From an uncultured Eubacterium sp. (GTDB lineage Bacteria > Bacillota > Clostridia > Lachnospirales > Lachnospiraceae): 64,000 bases of DNA. Below the pieces are notes generated by a model that searched no databases, was not told where the DNA came from, and was given only the letters and a program-made list of their open reading frames with translations. Where the stretch lies: positions 1-64,000 of the forward strand of contig CAKRGX010000011.1 of assembly GCA_934338065.1 (NCBI GenBank), given 5' to 3'. Position numbers and translations under genes: made by a program. Below, in pieces: positions 26,064-35,625 of the stretch (its first letter is position 1; every line of letters begins with the position of its first letter).

Positions 26064-27059
26064 TCATTCTTCTGGTTTTTCAATTATGATCTTACCATCA
26101 ACAAGTTCCAGCTTGACCTTATTTCCTTTCATTCCCATTTCCTCCAGCAGTTCACCCGGAATCTGAACCCTCCCGGCACGATCTAGTACGGCAAACTCTT
26201 CCTGGGTTTCTTCTTCTTTCCAATCAATATCCAGGCTTTCCAAACGCTGCTTATAGTCACTTTTCATGATACGCTCACTACTTGTCTTGCCATCACGTAT
26301 CGAGATGACACGATTTACCTTATTGGCTAATTCCTTATCATGGGTGACAATTACGATTGTTATTCCAAGTTTTTCATTCAACTGCCGGAACATTTCTAAT
26401 ATATCGTCTGCTGTCTTTCGATCAACTGCTCCCGTTGGTTCATCTGCCAATAACAATTTGGGATTATTGGCTAGAGCAATGGCAATCGCGACACGCTGCT
26501 GCTCACCACCGGAAAGCTGGCTCAAACTACTGTTCTTCCGATGCCCCAGCCCTACAAGATCAAGAAGTTCCATAGCCCTTTTTTTCTTTTCTTCCGTCGT
26601 GGTAGAAGCAGTCTCATCAAACAGCATTGGCGTCATAACATTTTCCCATGCTGTTAAATAGGGAAGAAGGTTTCGGGCATTATTCTGCCAGACGAATCCA
26701 ACCGTACTTCTTTTGTACTCAACCAGTTCCTGTTCTGTCATTTGAAACAGATTTTTCCCATCCACATAGAGTTTTCCTGCCGATGGCCTGTCCAGACCAC
26801 CAATCATATTCAAGAACGTAGATTTTCCACTACCACTGTTTCCTATGATTGCCATAAGTTCTCCACGCTTTACCGTTAGATCTAGACCCTGTAAAGCCAG
26901 AACCTCAATATCCTTTGTTTTATAAATCTTTACCAAACCATCACATTCTATCATTACATCTTCCGGGACATCCAACACTTCTTCCCGCGCTTCCACCATC
27001 TCATTGGAACTTTTTAACCTTTTGATCTGGGAAACCTTTTCTTTTAGATTAATTCTCAT
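26064..27059 (-). CDS. ABC transporter ATPase with C-terminal AbrB-like domain
   Basis: 331 aa. The ATPase part (about residues 30-260) has Walker A GNSGSGKST, signature LSGGEQQRVAI, Walker B LLLADEPTGAVD and H-loop VTHDKEL, of the MacB/LolD type. After a linker, the last 45 residues (AVLDRAGRVQIPGELLEEM, then KLELVDGKIIIEK) match the SpoVT/AbrB swapped-hairpin fold, normally a DNA-binding dimer. The fusion is unusual: it might mediate dimerization or couple transport to gene control. I prefer the ATG at 27059, inside the end of the preceding ATPase gene, over one nine codons upstream. It overlaps both neighbours, so it is translationally coupled. Confidence 0.88.
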   Translation of the reverse strand: MRINLKEKVSQIKRLKSSNEMVEAREEVLDVPEDVMIECDGLVKIYKTKDIEVLALQGLDLTVKRGELMAIIGNSGSGKSTFLNMIGGLDRPSAGKLYVDGKNLFQMTEQELVEYKRSTVGFVWQNNARNLLPYLTAWENVMTPMLFDETASTTTEEKKKRAMELLDLVGLGHRKNSSLSQLSGGEQQRVAIAIALANNPKLLLADEPTGAVDRKTADDILEMFRQLNEKLGITIVIVTHDKELANKVNRVISIRDGKTSSERIMKSDYKQRLESLDIDWKEEETQEEFAVLDRAGRVQIPGELLEEMGMKGNKVKLELVDGKIIIEKPEE

Positions 27060-27729
27060 TGGCAATCTCACCATCCTCAATCTCATATATACAATCGGCT
27101 ATTTCCATAAGTCCCGTGTCATGTGTTGTCATAACGATTGTTACACCTTGCCCCTCAATCAGCTCTTTAAATATTTTCATAATCTGCAGACCGGTAGCAC
27201 TATCCAGTTCAGCCGTTGGTTCATCAGCAAAAATAATCTTCGGCTTATGAGCAATTGCTCTGGCAATCGCAACACGCTGCTGCTCACCACCGGATAATTC
27301 CTGTGGCATATGATGCATACGCCCCCCCAATCCGACAAGCTTCAGACACTCTTCTGCACGTTTTTTACGATTTCCCTTATAGCCGGCAAGACGCATCACA
27401 AATTCTACATTTTCATATGCTGTCATCATCGGAATCAATGCCACTGATTGAAAAACAAAGCCAATCTCTGTTTTTCTTATCTTTTCCCTCTCATTCTCCG
27501 ACATAGCCTGTATCTCGTGTCCTTGAAAAGTAACCGTTCCCTCCTTTGGATAGTCGAGCGCACTAAGCAGATTCATTAAAGTTGTCTTTCCTGATCCGGA
27601 ACGTCCACGAAGCATTGTCAGTTTGCCTGCCGGAATCTGAATATTAATATCTTTAAGTGCCACAAATTCTTTTCCTCCGGCAACAGGAAAGCTCTGCTTT
27701 ACATGTTTTGTTTCAATCATGATATCCAT
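27049..27729 (-). CDS. ABC transporter ATPase, MacB/LolD type
   Basis: 226 aa, a stand-alone nucleotide-binding subunit. Walker A GRSGSGKTT, signature LSGGEQQRVAI, Walker B IIFADEPTAELD and TTHDTGL are all present. It lies 11 bp downstream of the FtsX-type permease gene and overlaps the second ATPase gene. Together with that one it would supply two non-identical ATPase subunits for a single permease, which suggests a heterodimeric transporter or mechanotransmission complex. Cytoplasmic face of the membrane. Substrate unknown. Confidence 0.95.
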   Translation of the reverse strand: MDIMIETKHVKQSFPVAGGKEFVALKDINIQIPAGKLTMLRGRSGSGKTTLMNLLSALDYPKEGTVTFQGHEIQAMSENEREKIRKTEIGFVFQSVALIPMMTAYENVEFVMRLAGYKGNRKKRAEECLKLVGLGGRMHHMPQELSGGEQQRVAIARAIAHKPKIIFADEPTAELDSATGLQIMKIFKELIEGQGVTIVMTTHDTGLMEIADCIYEIEDGEIANEN

Positions 27730-27740
27730 TGTGACACCCC

Positions 27741-30566
27741 CTAGTCTTCCCCAAGCTTCAGTGCTTGTGAAATATTTATCTTACTGATCAGTTTACCTAA
27801 CACAACCATACATATAATAATAACAATTGCGATCACACTAAACAGCCGCACCATATCTACCGATTGGAACACCACTTTTAACGGTACAGCCTGATCGGTG
27901 GATGCATAAAAGATCTGCACAAGTGGTACAAATAAACGCGAAGCAAGGATTCCCAAAACGGCACCGATCAATATGGAAACACCCGAACTGAATATCTGCT
28001 CATTAATCAACATCTGAATAATCTCACGTTTTGCCATACCCATAGCACGGAACACACCAAAGAGCAGTTCACGCTGCCGGATTGACAAGATCCAATAGAT
28101 CAGAAAACCGGTACAGCATAGTATCAATATAACAATAAAACTCATTGTCAAAATACCATTGGTCCCCTGGAAGAGGGCATCATTTTTCACATCTACCAAT
28201 TTGGATGCTACATCTTCGAATGTCGTATATTGTATTCCGTTTTTCTTTGCATATTCATAGATAAACCGGGAAGAACCATCGGTCTGAATCCATATCTGAT
28301 ACGGCTTAACTCCACAGGTCTGCTGAACGGCCGCCAGATTGGCAATGACCAGATAATTCTCTGTTGTCACTAAAGTATCTTCCTCGTTTAGCTCATGAGT
28401 AGTCTTAACATAGCCGGGAAAATAGTCAACAAAACCATATACAATACCGGTCAGATCTTTTTTGTCCTCATTGGTATAAGTAATTTTATCCCCTAGTTTT
28501 ACGCCCATTTTTGATTTGAAATTACTGCTTAGCAAGATTGCATTCGCATCTGCCGCCATTGCATTCAGATAATTATTCAAATGGGTCGGCAGTAAATCGG
28601 GATCAAAGTCACTCACTGTTTCTCCGAATTGCCGGGTATCAATTGCCATTAAGGACGTTTTCATTTCGTTTTCGCTCATCTTTTTACCAAGAGATGTTGT
28701 TATCTCCTGCTCCCGATAAACCTTTGCCGCATGTTTCACGCCTTTCATGCTTTCATAAACAGAAAAATCAGGTTCCGTGTAGGTCAATTCAAGATCCGGG
28801 TTGTCCGTCACAAACATAGAATTATCCTCCCACTGCTCCTGCAGAACAAGGGACGCTCCATTATCATATCGTATGTTACTCTCCGAATTGGTAAGGATCG
28901 TTCTTGCTACTGTTGCATTAAAAATACCAAGTGCAACCGTAAGCATCAGAAATACCATCATAAAGCTCTGCTTTCCTTTTGTCCTGAGAATCTGCAAAAA
29001 GGAAGCAAAGAATGCCGGTTTCCATCTCTTCCGCCCAATCAGGTACACAAGACGGATCAAAAGCGGCTGAATCCGCAACGCCACCAAACTTGCGCTGATA
29101 ATGAATAAGGAAGAACAGATAAACAGGAACGGATCAAGAGAATCTCCCTCCAGCATCTGCGTCATTAAAGCTTCCTTACGTTGTGTAAAATTGTACAATC
29201 CATATAATGACACAAGTAAAAGGATAATATCCATATAAACACGCTGGAAAATATTTTTAACTTTTCTGTTTTTCTTTCTTTTCACATTTACAATCGTTAC
29301 ATTCGCATCACGTATTACAGGTAATACCATGAACGCAATAGACACCAGCATAGCTCCTAACAGATATAAAAATACAGCACCACTCAGCGACACATGCAAT
29401 GCTTTCCTCTGAATAAACTCTAAAAATCCATTGGTAGAACCGAGTGCCTTACAAAGAAAATACCCCAGGGGAAGACCCACAACGGCGCTTATTGCCGATA
29501 AAATCGTTGATTGCAGGAGATAGATAAGTATGATCTGTTTTTTGCTTGATCCCCTGCTCTTTAACAGAGCAATTTCATTCTGCTCCAGATCAAGCATCTG
29601 TCTGGATATCATAAAGATAAAAGCCAGTAATAATGCTAATACAGGGAACTGCAGGATCAACAGCGTAGTAGTAACTTTCTTAGCAGCCACCTGATATTCA
29701 TTCAGAATAGACAGATAGGCTGGTTCCTCAACACTGGCATTATAGCTGCCTGATGTTTCCTCAATCATGTTCTCTGTGTCTGACACAAGCTGGTCAACCT
29801 GTGTAGCAGCAATCTGGTTATAATCAAATACCATATGCCATGTGGTCGTCATAACGAAATTCTGTTTTTTTATGTTTAGAAAACTGTCTTCAAAAACCTT
29901 CGGTGAAATAAACAGATCCATATAATAATCCGATGGCGACTGCACCCAATAAGTATCATCTTCTTTACTATTGCTAAACACGCCGGTTATCCGTACCTTG
30001 ATTGCTTTTCCCTGCGCATCCTGAAATTTGCGCAGTTCCAGAACATCCCCCACTACCAGATCCAGTTTGCTCATGGACTTCTGACTTACTACGGCCTCCA
30101 GACAACCATCTGCTGCCACCTGATTGCCATACATTTTTCCGGACATCATGGTAACATGCTTGGACAATTCGGAAAGTGAAGATAAACGCAACGTTTTCGA
30201 CATGGCGTTTGTCTTGCGGTCTCCAACATAATAGCCTCTGGTCTTCGCCGAAGCATGGTGTTTGATCAAATAGGTCTGTATAACATCCAGATCATCTGCT
30301 GCCGACTCTGCCATCTTCTGCAGATTTTCATACTCTTCCGCCTGTCCTTTTTGTCCTTTAAGATTAGCAGTAAAATTTAAAACTCCCGGATTATCATTAT
30401 TCGTCTGTATATAATGACTTAGCTTAGATGAAAGTGTCTTCTGTAAAGCCGCTCCCTGATACATCGGGTTGCTGCACGCAATTGCGATCAAGAGCACATT
30501 ACCGATAAGCAAACTGATAACCATCCACTTCTTATGGAGAAGTTTCTGTTTGATAAAACGCAGCAT
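27741..30566 (-). CDS. FtsX/MacB-type ABC permease, large
   Basis: 941 aa from the ATG at 30566. One membrane segment at the N-terminus (about 18-34), a long outer domain (about 35-300), then a four-segment FtsX core (LILQFPVLALLLAFIFMIS onward), further segments near 440 and 480-520, a second outer domain (about 560-790) and a final FtsX core (TMSFIVILILCCTGFLIYWIL to the end). So two FtsX units are fused in one chain, as in large Firmicute permeases linked to antimicrobial peptide or lipid handling. It lies between the adaptor genes and the ATPase genes. It could extract or export a lipid-like or peptide substrate. Confidence 0.9.
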   Translation of the reverse strand: MLRFIKQKLLHKKWMVISLLIGNVLLIAIACSNPMYQGAALQKTLSSKLSHYIQTNNDNPGVLNFTANLKGQKGQAEEYENLQKMAESAADDLDVIQTYLIKHHASAKTRGYYVGDRKTNAMSKTLRLSSLSELSKHVTMMSGKMYGNQVAADGCLEAVVSQKSMSKLDLVVGDVLELRKFQDAQGKAIKVRITGVFSNSKEDDTYWVQSPSDYYMDLFISPKVFEDSFLNIKKQNFVMTTTWHMVFDYNQIAATQVDQLVSDTENMIEETSGSYNASVEEPAYLSILNEYQVAAKKVTTTLLILQFPVLALLLAFIFMISRQMLDLEQNEIALLKSRGSSKKQIILIYLLQSTILSAISAVVGLPLGYFLCKALGSTNGFLEFIQRKALHVSLSGAVFLYLLGAMLVSIAFMVLPVIRDANVTIVNVKRKKNRKVKNIFQRVYMDIILLLVSLYGLYNFTQRKEALMTQMLEGDSLDPFLFICSSLFIISASLVALRIQPLLIRLVYLIGRKRWKPAFFASFLQILRTKGKQSFMMVFLMLTVALGIFNATVARTILTNSESNIRYDNGASLVLQEQWEDNSMFVTDNPDLELTYTEPDFSVYESMKGVKHAAKVYREQEITTSLGKKMSENEMKTSLMAIDTRQFGETVSDFDPDLLPTHLNNYLNAMAADANAILLSSNFKSKMGVKLGDKITYTNEDKKDLTGIVYGFVDYFPGYVKTTHELNEEDTLVTTENYLVIANLAAVQQTCGVKPYQIWIQTDGSSRFIYEYAKKNGIQYTTFEDVASKLVDVKNDALFQGTNGILTMSFIVILILCCTGFLIYWILSIRQRELLFGVFRAMGMAKREIIQMLINEQIFSSGVSILIGAVLGILASRLFVPLVQIFYASTDQAVPLKVVFQSVDMVRLFSVIAIVIIICMVVLGKLISKINISQALKLGED

Positions 30567-30582
30567 ACTCAACCTCTCCTTT

Positions 30583-31737
30583 CTAATTAGCCAGAATTGC
30601 CAGAGTCTGGCCTTCTTCTACGCCCTGATTTACCAGATAACAGGTATCTTGTTTATAGTTACTAACGATGTAACGTTTATGTAGTTTTCCTTTTTCAACA
30701 ACATATACATACAGCTTGGTTCGTTCATTTTCCTGCTCTTCATATACTGCTTTCGCATCAACAATCAGTGCGTCTTCCACCTTCATGCTTACACCGGTTA
30801 AAAATAAGTTATACTTTTCAAAGTTATATTTTTGACGATCCGCTTTAGATATCTGAATCAACTGCGAAGCTTCTTCTGATGCACCCCCTTGCGGTCCATC
30901 CGTTGTCTCTTCTCCGGCATCCATAAGATTATCTGTTGAGATCACCTTTCCTTTCACCTTGTGTTCTATATCATCCGACGTACTGCCCAGACCTACATCC
31001 ACGGTCATATTGTAACGCATTCCGGTCCCATCTTCAGCCTGTACCAGAAAGTCTTTTTCATTTCTGATAACCATCAGTGTATCACCAGTTGCTGATTCTC
31101 CTTCTATTTCTCCGCGGGAAACAACTTCTCCCACCGTTCCCGAATACTTAGCCTTAAGAACCGCTCTCTTTCTTTTCTGAACCAGTACATGATAGTCATG
31201 TTCCTTCTTCCTTACGTTCTTTCCAGACTTCTGTACTTCCTTGTACTCTCTTTGTAAACGCTCTAATTCAATCCTTGCTATTTTTTTCTCTGATGCATTA
31301 GTGAGGTTTTTAATCAAACGTTCTTTTTCAAGCACCTCATTTCGTTTACTCTTGAGATTATTATCATATTCAGCCTTCGCCTGCTCCATTTCCAATTTCT
31401 TCTTTTCCATCGTTGTATTGGAGTATTTTACATGATAGATGGCAAGGGTATCTCCTTTGTTAACCTTTTGATCGTTTTTTACACATATTTTGTCAACAAT
31501 GGCGTGTGCATCGTTGATGGAAACCGCTTTTTCATCTTGATAAACGAGCGTACCTGTTGTCGATATCTTTTCTTCATAGGTTTCTTTGGTTACTTTTGTC
31601 GTTTTATAATGGTCCTGTTTCTTTTTTGTCTTGTCTGCTTTATATATCAACACTTCCGACTTTGTCTGCTGCCGGCCACATGCAGTAATCACAAGGGCAG
31701 AAAACAGGAGAACCGTGACCCACCTAATCTTGTACAT
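30583..31737 (-). CDS. Lipid-anchored adaptor (membrane-fusion-type) protein 1
   Basis: 384 aa from the ATG at 31737, preceded by GGAAGGAG. Lipobox LVITACGRQ puts the lipid Cys near residue 20. The order barrel-lipoyl half (TTGTLVYQDEKAV, DKICVKNDQKVNKGDTL), coiled coil (about 110-190, rich in Lys/Glu), second lipoyl half (KAKYSGTVGEVVSRGEIEGES) and C-terminal barrel is that of HlyD/YknX-like adaptors that sit outside the membrane on a MacB-type transporter. It overlaps the preceding adaptor gene by about 14 bp. The third of three such genes in a row, next to the permease. Confidence 0.85.
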   Translation of the reverse strand: MYKIRWVTVLLFSALVITACGRQQTKSEVLIYKADKTKKKQDHYKTTKVTKETYEEKISTTGTLVYQDEKAVSINDAHAIVDKICVKNDQKVNKGDTLAIYHVKYSNTTMEKKKLEMEQAKAEYDNNLKSKRNEVLEKERLIKNLTNASEKKIARIELERLQREYKEVQKSGKNVRKKEHDYHVLVQKRKRAVLKAKYSGTVGEVVSRGEIEGESATGDTLMVIRNEKDFLVQAEDGTGMRYNMTVDVGLGSTSDDIEHKVKGKVISTDNLMDAGEETTDGPQGGASEEASQLIQISKADRQKYNFEKYNLFLTGVSMKVEDALIVDAKAVYEEQENERTKLYVYVVEKGKLHKRYIVSNYKQDTCYLVNQGVEEGQTLAILAN

Positions 31738-32854
31738 AGACTGCATCTCCTTCCTTTACCCCTGTCAGAATCTGTGTATACGCATCCGTTGCCGTCCCTA
31801 CTGTTACACTAACTTTTTTCTTTGCATTTCCTTTCATAAGGTACACATAACTGTCACTCTTTGTACGATATACGGCATTACTTGGAACAACAAGCGCATC
31901 CTTTTCCGTATTATTATACAAGTCAACGGAAACCGAATCTCCAACCGATACATTGACATCTTTTTTATAATTAAAATATGTGTTTTTCGGATAATTTCCC
32001 ATCTCGACATCAAACTGGGACACATCCTGTTCTTCTACCGAAACTTCATACTTATGACCATTGATCATTGCGTGATAACTGCTTGCTTTATTCAAAACAG
32101 AATTTCCAATATATTCTGTCCTTATTTTCGTCTTTTCCATATCAGCAATATTAATCACGACGCCACCACCGCTGATAAAGTCACCCGGCGATATTGTTTT
32201 GCTTAATACTTCTCCATTGACACTGGAGTACAACTTATCCAATTTTGTTTTCGATCTTGCCTGCTGCAGATCTTCTTTCAGGTTGGCAACCATCGTGCCC
32301 TGTAATTCCTTTTGCTGCTTGAGTTTCAATTCTTCTGTCTTAATATTTTCCTTCTGTGCTATGATCTGCTTGTTATAAGCGTTTCTGTCTTTCTTTAACA
32401 CCGCTTTGGCAAGTTTTTTTTTCGTATTATTTAGTTCTTCCTTGAGCTGTTGAATTTTATTTTTCGCAGTTTCATTTAATTCTGTATTTTCTTCCAGCAG
32501 GTCCCTTAACTCCTTTTGCAGATCCTTTACCGTTGTATCTGCCCCTTTCAACGTAGCCAGAAGCTGCCCTTTCTTAACCTTATCTCCAATCTCAACTTTC
32601 ACAGATGCCACCTGACCGGCATTTACAAAATACATACCTTTAATGTCCGGTACGATTTCCCCCTGATAAGAATTCATACTGCCAAAATCCATCTTTTTTA
32701 CTGTAGCAGTATCGATATCCACTCCAACCGGTTCTACAAGTTTTGGAACATTAACATTTTTCCTTTCACTCTGACACCCTGTACAACTTATCAGGACCAT
32801 CCCCATTGTCAAAACGAGAACACCTATTTGATTTATCTGTGATTTTCTGATCAT
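31724..32854 (-). CDS. Lipid-anchored adaptor protein 2
   Basis: 376 aa. Signal ends in LISCTGCQS with the lipid Cys near residue 24-27. The first lipoyl half (VASVKVEIGDKVKKGQLLATL) is followed by a long coiled coil (about 105-200), the second half (SSVNGEVLSKTISPGDFIS) and a barrel ending with EGDAVYVQD, as in RND/MacB adaptors. ATG at 32854 follows AAGGAGG. It overlaps adaptor gene 1. Sequence similarity to the other two adaptors is moderate, so the three are probably not recent duplicates. Confidence 0.88.
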   Translation of the reverse strand: MIRKSQINQIGVLVLTMGMVLISCTGCQSERKNVNVPKLVEPVGVDIDTATVKKMDFGSMNSYQGEIVPDIKGMYFVNAGQVASVKVEIGDKVKKGQLLATLKGADTTVKDLQKELRDLLEENTELNETAKNKIQQLKEELNNTKKKLAKAVLKKDRNAYNKQIIAQKENIKTEELKLKQQKELQGTMVANLKEDLQQARSKTKLDKLYSSVNGEVLSKTISPGDFISGGGVVINIADMEKTKIRTEYIGNSVLNKASSYHAMINGHKYEVSVEEQDVSQFDVEMGNYPKNTYFNYKKDVNVSVGDSVSVDLYNNTEKDALVVPSNAVYRTKSDSYVYLMKGNAKKKVSVTVGTATDAYTQILTGVKEGDAVYVQD

Positions 32855-32875
32855 TTCTCTTCCTCCTTGTTTTGA

Positions 32876-33907
32876 CTAATTGGTGATAACCTGCTCATTT
32901 TCCTTTAGTCCACTTGTTATCTCTACTTCATTGTTAATGGTTTCGCCAAGAGTAACTTCCCTCGTTTCTTTCACACCATTTCTGCCTTCCATGTAAACAA
33001 CTTTCCTGCCACCCATGTCGTAGATCAATGCTAACGGCAGGGCGATCACATCTTTCTTTTCTTTTAATATAAGATCAACAGTACCGATCGCACCATTTTT
33101 TATAGACCCGATATTTTTCGGATATAAATATAACTGCTCTGCCGATTGTTTTTTTACTTTTGCTTTATATTGTCTTCCGGATACAGTTACTGTTACCTCT
33201 TCACCCTCTTTGTATTGACCGGCATACTTTGTTTTGCAGGAAAAACGATTCTTTTTCTCCCCCTGCACTTTTACAAGAACATTGTTCGTATTCGCATAAC
33301 CTCCGTCAAAAGAGTGGTCTGCCATCACCACCGTACCGCTTACCTCCGATGTGATCACAGCACTTTGGATCGTTTCCTGTGCCTCTTTCATATCCAATTG
33401 TGTCAACTGCATGCCGGATTGACAATTTTTTATCTGGGCATCATACTGCGAACGAACATTTTCTTTTTCTTCCTTTGTTCCTCCCGTCTTTGCCAGTTGT
33501 TCCAGTTCACGCTTCTTCATTTCCTGTGCCTGCCTGATCTGAAGGCGTAAACTTTCCACCTGACGTTTATTTTCTTTCAACTGTTCTTCTGTTTCATCAT
33601 CATATAACTGAACAAGTACCATTCCCTTTTTTACATGCTGGCCTTTCTTCACGCATACTTTCTTTATCTGCTCTCCCTCATCTGTTCCCGTAATCTCAAC
33701 TGATTTAGTTCCCTGATACGTTGCAGAAATCGATTCCTTCTGTACCATATTGCCACGCGTAACTGTATATTTGTTATAATGGTTTCCTTCATATTCTTTT
33801 ACAACCGGTGCAGCGTCAAACTCTTCTTCTGTTGGCAGTATCCTACATCCACACAATACGCATCCCACCAATAGGCAAGTCCCCAAAACCTTAACTTTCC
33901 CTCTCAT
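32876..33907 (-). CDS. Lipid-anchored adaptor protein 3
   Basis: 343 aa from the ATG at 33907 (an ATG three codons upstream touches the AAAGG site and is less likely). Lipobox LVGCVLCGCR. Lipoyl first half IKKVCVKKGQHVKKGMVLVQL, coiled coil (about 95-155), second half SEVSGTVVMADHSFDGGY, then a barrel. Ends at GLKENEQVITN. Lies 18 bp downstream of the AI-2E-type permease gene and 21 bp upstream of adaptor 2, so probably in one operon with both. Three adaptors for one permease is unusual and could mean a mixed ring or alternative complexes. Confidence 0.88.
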   Translation of the reverse strand: MRGKVKVLGTCLLVGCVLCGCRILPTEEEFDAAPVVKEYEGNHYNKYTVTRGNMVQKESISATYQGTKSVEITGTDEGEQIKKVCVKKGQHVKKGMVLVQLYDDETEEQLKENKRQVESLRLQIRQAQEMKKRELEQLAKTGGTKEEKENVRSQYDAQIKNCQSGMQLTQLDMKEAQETIQSAVITSEVSGTVVMADHSFDGGYANTNNVLVKVQGEKKNRFSCKTKYAGQYKEGEEVTVTVSGRQYKAKVKKQSAEQLYLYPKNIGSIKNGAIGTVDLILKEKKDVIALPLALIYDMGGRKVVYMEGRNGVKETREVTLGETINNEVEITSGLKENEQVITN

Positions 33908-33925
33908 CTCTGTCATCCTTTCCGA

Positions 33926-35176
33926 TTATTCATCCTTCTCTGTTTCCTCTTCCGCATCTTCTATATTTCTTCTGTCCCGATAATACGAAGTCTCCGTCGG
34001 CATACTTTTCCCTGCCAGCCTTGCTGCACACCACCTCTTGGCTATCCGGTACATGATGGCAAATACCGGCACAGCGCAGATCATACCAAGAAGGCCAAAC
34101 AGAGACCCAAAAAAGAGAATGGAAAATAGTATCCAAAAACTTCCTAAACCAATGGAATCCCCCAAGATCTTTGGTCCAAGTACATTGCCATCAAACTGCA
34201 TCAGAATAATGATCAAAACAAGAAACAGAATTCCTTTCGACGGACTCGCAATAAAGACAAGTATTGTGCTCGGAATAATACCTATGTACTGTCCAAAAAA
34301 CGGAATAATATTCGTCACACCGATCAACACGCTGATCAATACCGTATACGGAATTCCCGCAATATTCATAATAATAAAGGTCAACACACCGACTACCAGC
34401 GAATCAATAATCTTGCCACTGATAAACTTTGCAAAGATTCTATGTGTCTCACCTAAAACTTCTAATGCCCGATTTACTTTGCGTGTAGGAAAAAACGCAT
34501 ACATAATTTTCTTTAACTGAGCACAAAAATTTTCCTTACTTCCCATCAGATAAATGGATACGATCAAACCAATGATCAGGTTCATTACCACATTCGCCGC
34601 ATTAACTACTCCGTCTGTCACCATCGACAACAGCTTATTGCTGTTAGGCAGAAGATCATTTTGCAGCCATGCCAGCAATTTTTCATATATGTTACCGGAA
34701 AATTGTGCATAATAATCCGCCAGCTTAGGATTGGAACGGAACATATGATTTCCCCAGTCCACTACATTTTGATAATACCCTGGAAGATTCCGCGTCAGAC
34801 TCGTAACACTGTTGACAATCTCAGGTACTACCAGCATAAATAATCCAAAGATAAGAAACAGTGCAAATACCAGAACCGTAAATACCGAGCACCCTCTGGC
34901 AGCACTTTTTGCCTTCGTCTTCTTCTCTTTAAAAATTTTTTGCCATAATGGAATGTAAACATACTGATCCATTTTATTGACAAGAGGGCTGAGAAGGTAT
35001 GCTACCATAATTCCAATATACACCGGATATAGTGCAGAATTAATGGCAGAGAGAACACTTCCCAGCCCACTTAAGTTATTAAAAATCGTATACACAATAA
35101 CGGCTGCCACAATAACGCATAACGCAGTCACCCCGGCATTCCAATAAGCCTCATACTTTTTTTGCGGACGCTTCAC
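33926..35176 (-). CDS. AI-2E/PerM family permease
   Basis: 416 aa with about eight membrane segments and the family pattern: paired N-terminal segments, a central amphipathic stretch (GYYQNVVDWGNHMF to LLPNSNKLL), then FISGKIIDSLVVGVLTFI, GVTNIIPFFGQYIGIIPS and DGNVLGPKILGDSIGLGSFW. Members include the putative AI-2 exporter TqsA and sporulation protein YtvI; substrates are mostly unknown. The start is GTG at 35176 with GGGGAG upstream. The C-terminal tail is acidic. A 24-bp palindrome lies 21 bp upstream of the start. First gene of the minus-strand run that leads into the adaptors and the ABC system. Confidence 0.9.
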   Translation of the reverse strand: MKRPQKKYEAYWNAGVTALCVIVAAVIVYTIFNNLSGLGSVLSAINSALYPVYIGIMVAYLLSPLVNKMDQYVYIPLWQKIFKEKKTKAKSAARGCSVFTVLVFALFLIFGLFMLVVPEIVNSVTSLTRNLPGYYQNVVDWGNHMFRSNPKLADYYAQFSGNIYEKLLAWLQNDLLPNSNKLLSMVTDGVVNAANVVMNLIIGLIVSIYLMGSKENFCAQLKKIMYAFFPTRKVNRALEVLGETHRIFAKFISGKIIDSLVVGVLTFIIMNIAGIPYTVLISVLIGVTNIIPFFGQYIGIIPSTILVFIASPSKGILFLVLIIILMQFDGNVLGPKILGDSIGLGSFWILFSILFFGSLFGLLGMICAVPVFAIMYRIAKRWCAARLAGKSMPTETSYYRDRRNIEDAEEETEKDE

Positions 35177-35196
35177 CTAATCTCCCCACTTTCAAG

Positions 35197-35220
35197 CAAT
35201 AATCATAGATATGATTATTG
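35197..35220 (-). promoter_or_regulatory. Perfect 10-bp-arm inverted repeat between spoVAE and the permease gene
   Basis: CAATAATCAT-AGAT-ATGATTATTG. No T run follows on either strand, so it is not a typical terminator; it lies just upstream of the permease start and could be an operator or mRNA-stabilizing hairpin. Confidence 0.5.
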
Positions 35221-35267
35221 TATCACAGTTGAGAAATCAAGTAAACCATGAAAATATTTACAAATCT

Positions 35268-35621
35268 TTACTTCATTTTTGACTTAAATACCAGACTAGC
35301 CAGATATCCCATGATCAGTGCACCTGATATGCCAACGGCCGCACTTTCCAGCCCCCCATAAAAAGTCCCAATAAATCCCTGCTGGTCTACCGCCTCTTTT
35401 ACCCCCTTAAAAAGCAAATGTCCGAATCCGATCAGCGGCACAGAAGCCCCCGACTTTGCCCAGTCAACAAACGGCTCATACCACCCGAAAAAGCTTATAA
35501 CCGCACCGATGCAGACAAGGCCGACCATAATTCTTCCCGGAAGAAGATTTGTATTATCCATGACAACCTGTACGATTGCACAGATCGCACCACCCACTAG
35601 AAAAGCAATCAGATATTCCAT
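35268..35621 (-). CDS. spoVAE: Stage V sporulation protein AE (SpoVAEb type)
   Basis: 117 aa from the ATG at 35621, which has GAAAGGAGG; the longer frame overlaps spoVAD without homology. Four hydrophobic segments and the family pattern YLIAFLVGGAICAIVQ, LLPGRIMVGLV and PLIGFGHLLFKGVKEAV. With SpoVAC and SpoVAD it belongs to the core complex that moves dipicolinic acid into the spore and releases it at germination, in the inner forespore membrane. Last gene of the spoIIA-spoVA run, separated from spoVAD by 4 bp. Confidence 0.93.
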   Translation of the reverse strand: MEYLIAFLVGGAICAIVQVVMDNTNLLPGRIMVGLVCIGAVISFFGWYEPFVDWAKSGASVPLIGFGHLLFKGVKEAVDQQGFIGTFYGGLESAAVGISGALIMGYLASLVFKSKMK

Positions 35622-35625
35622 ACAC

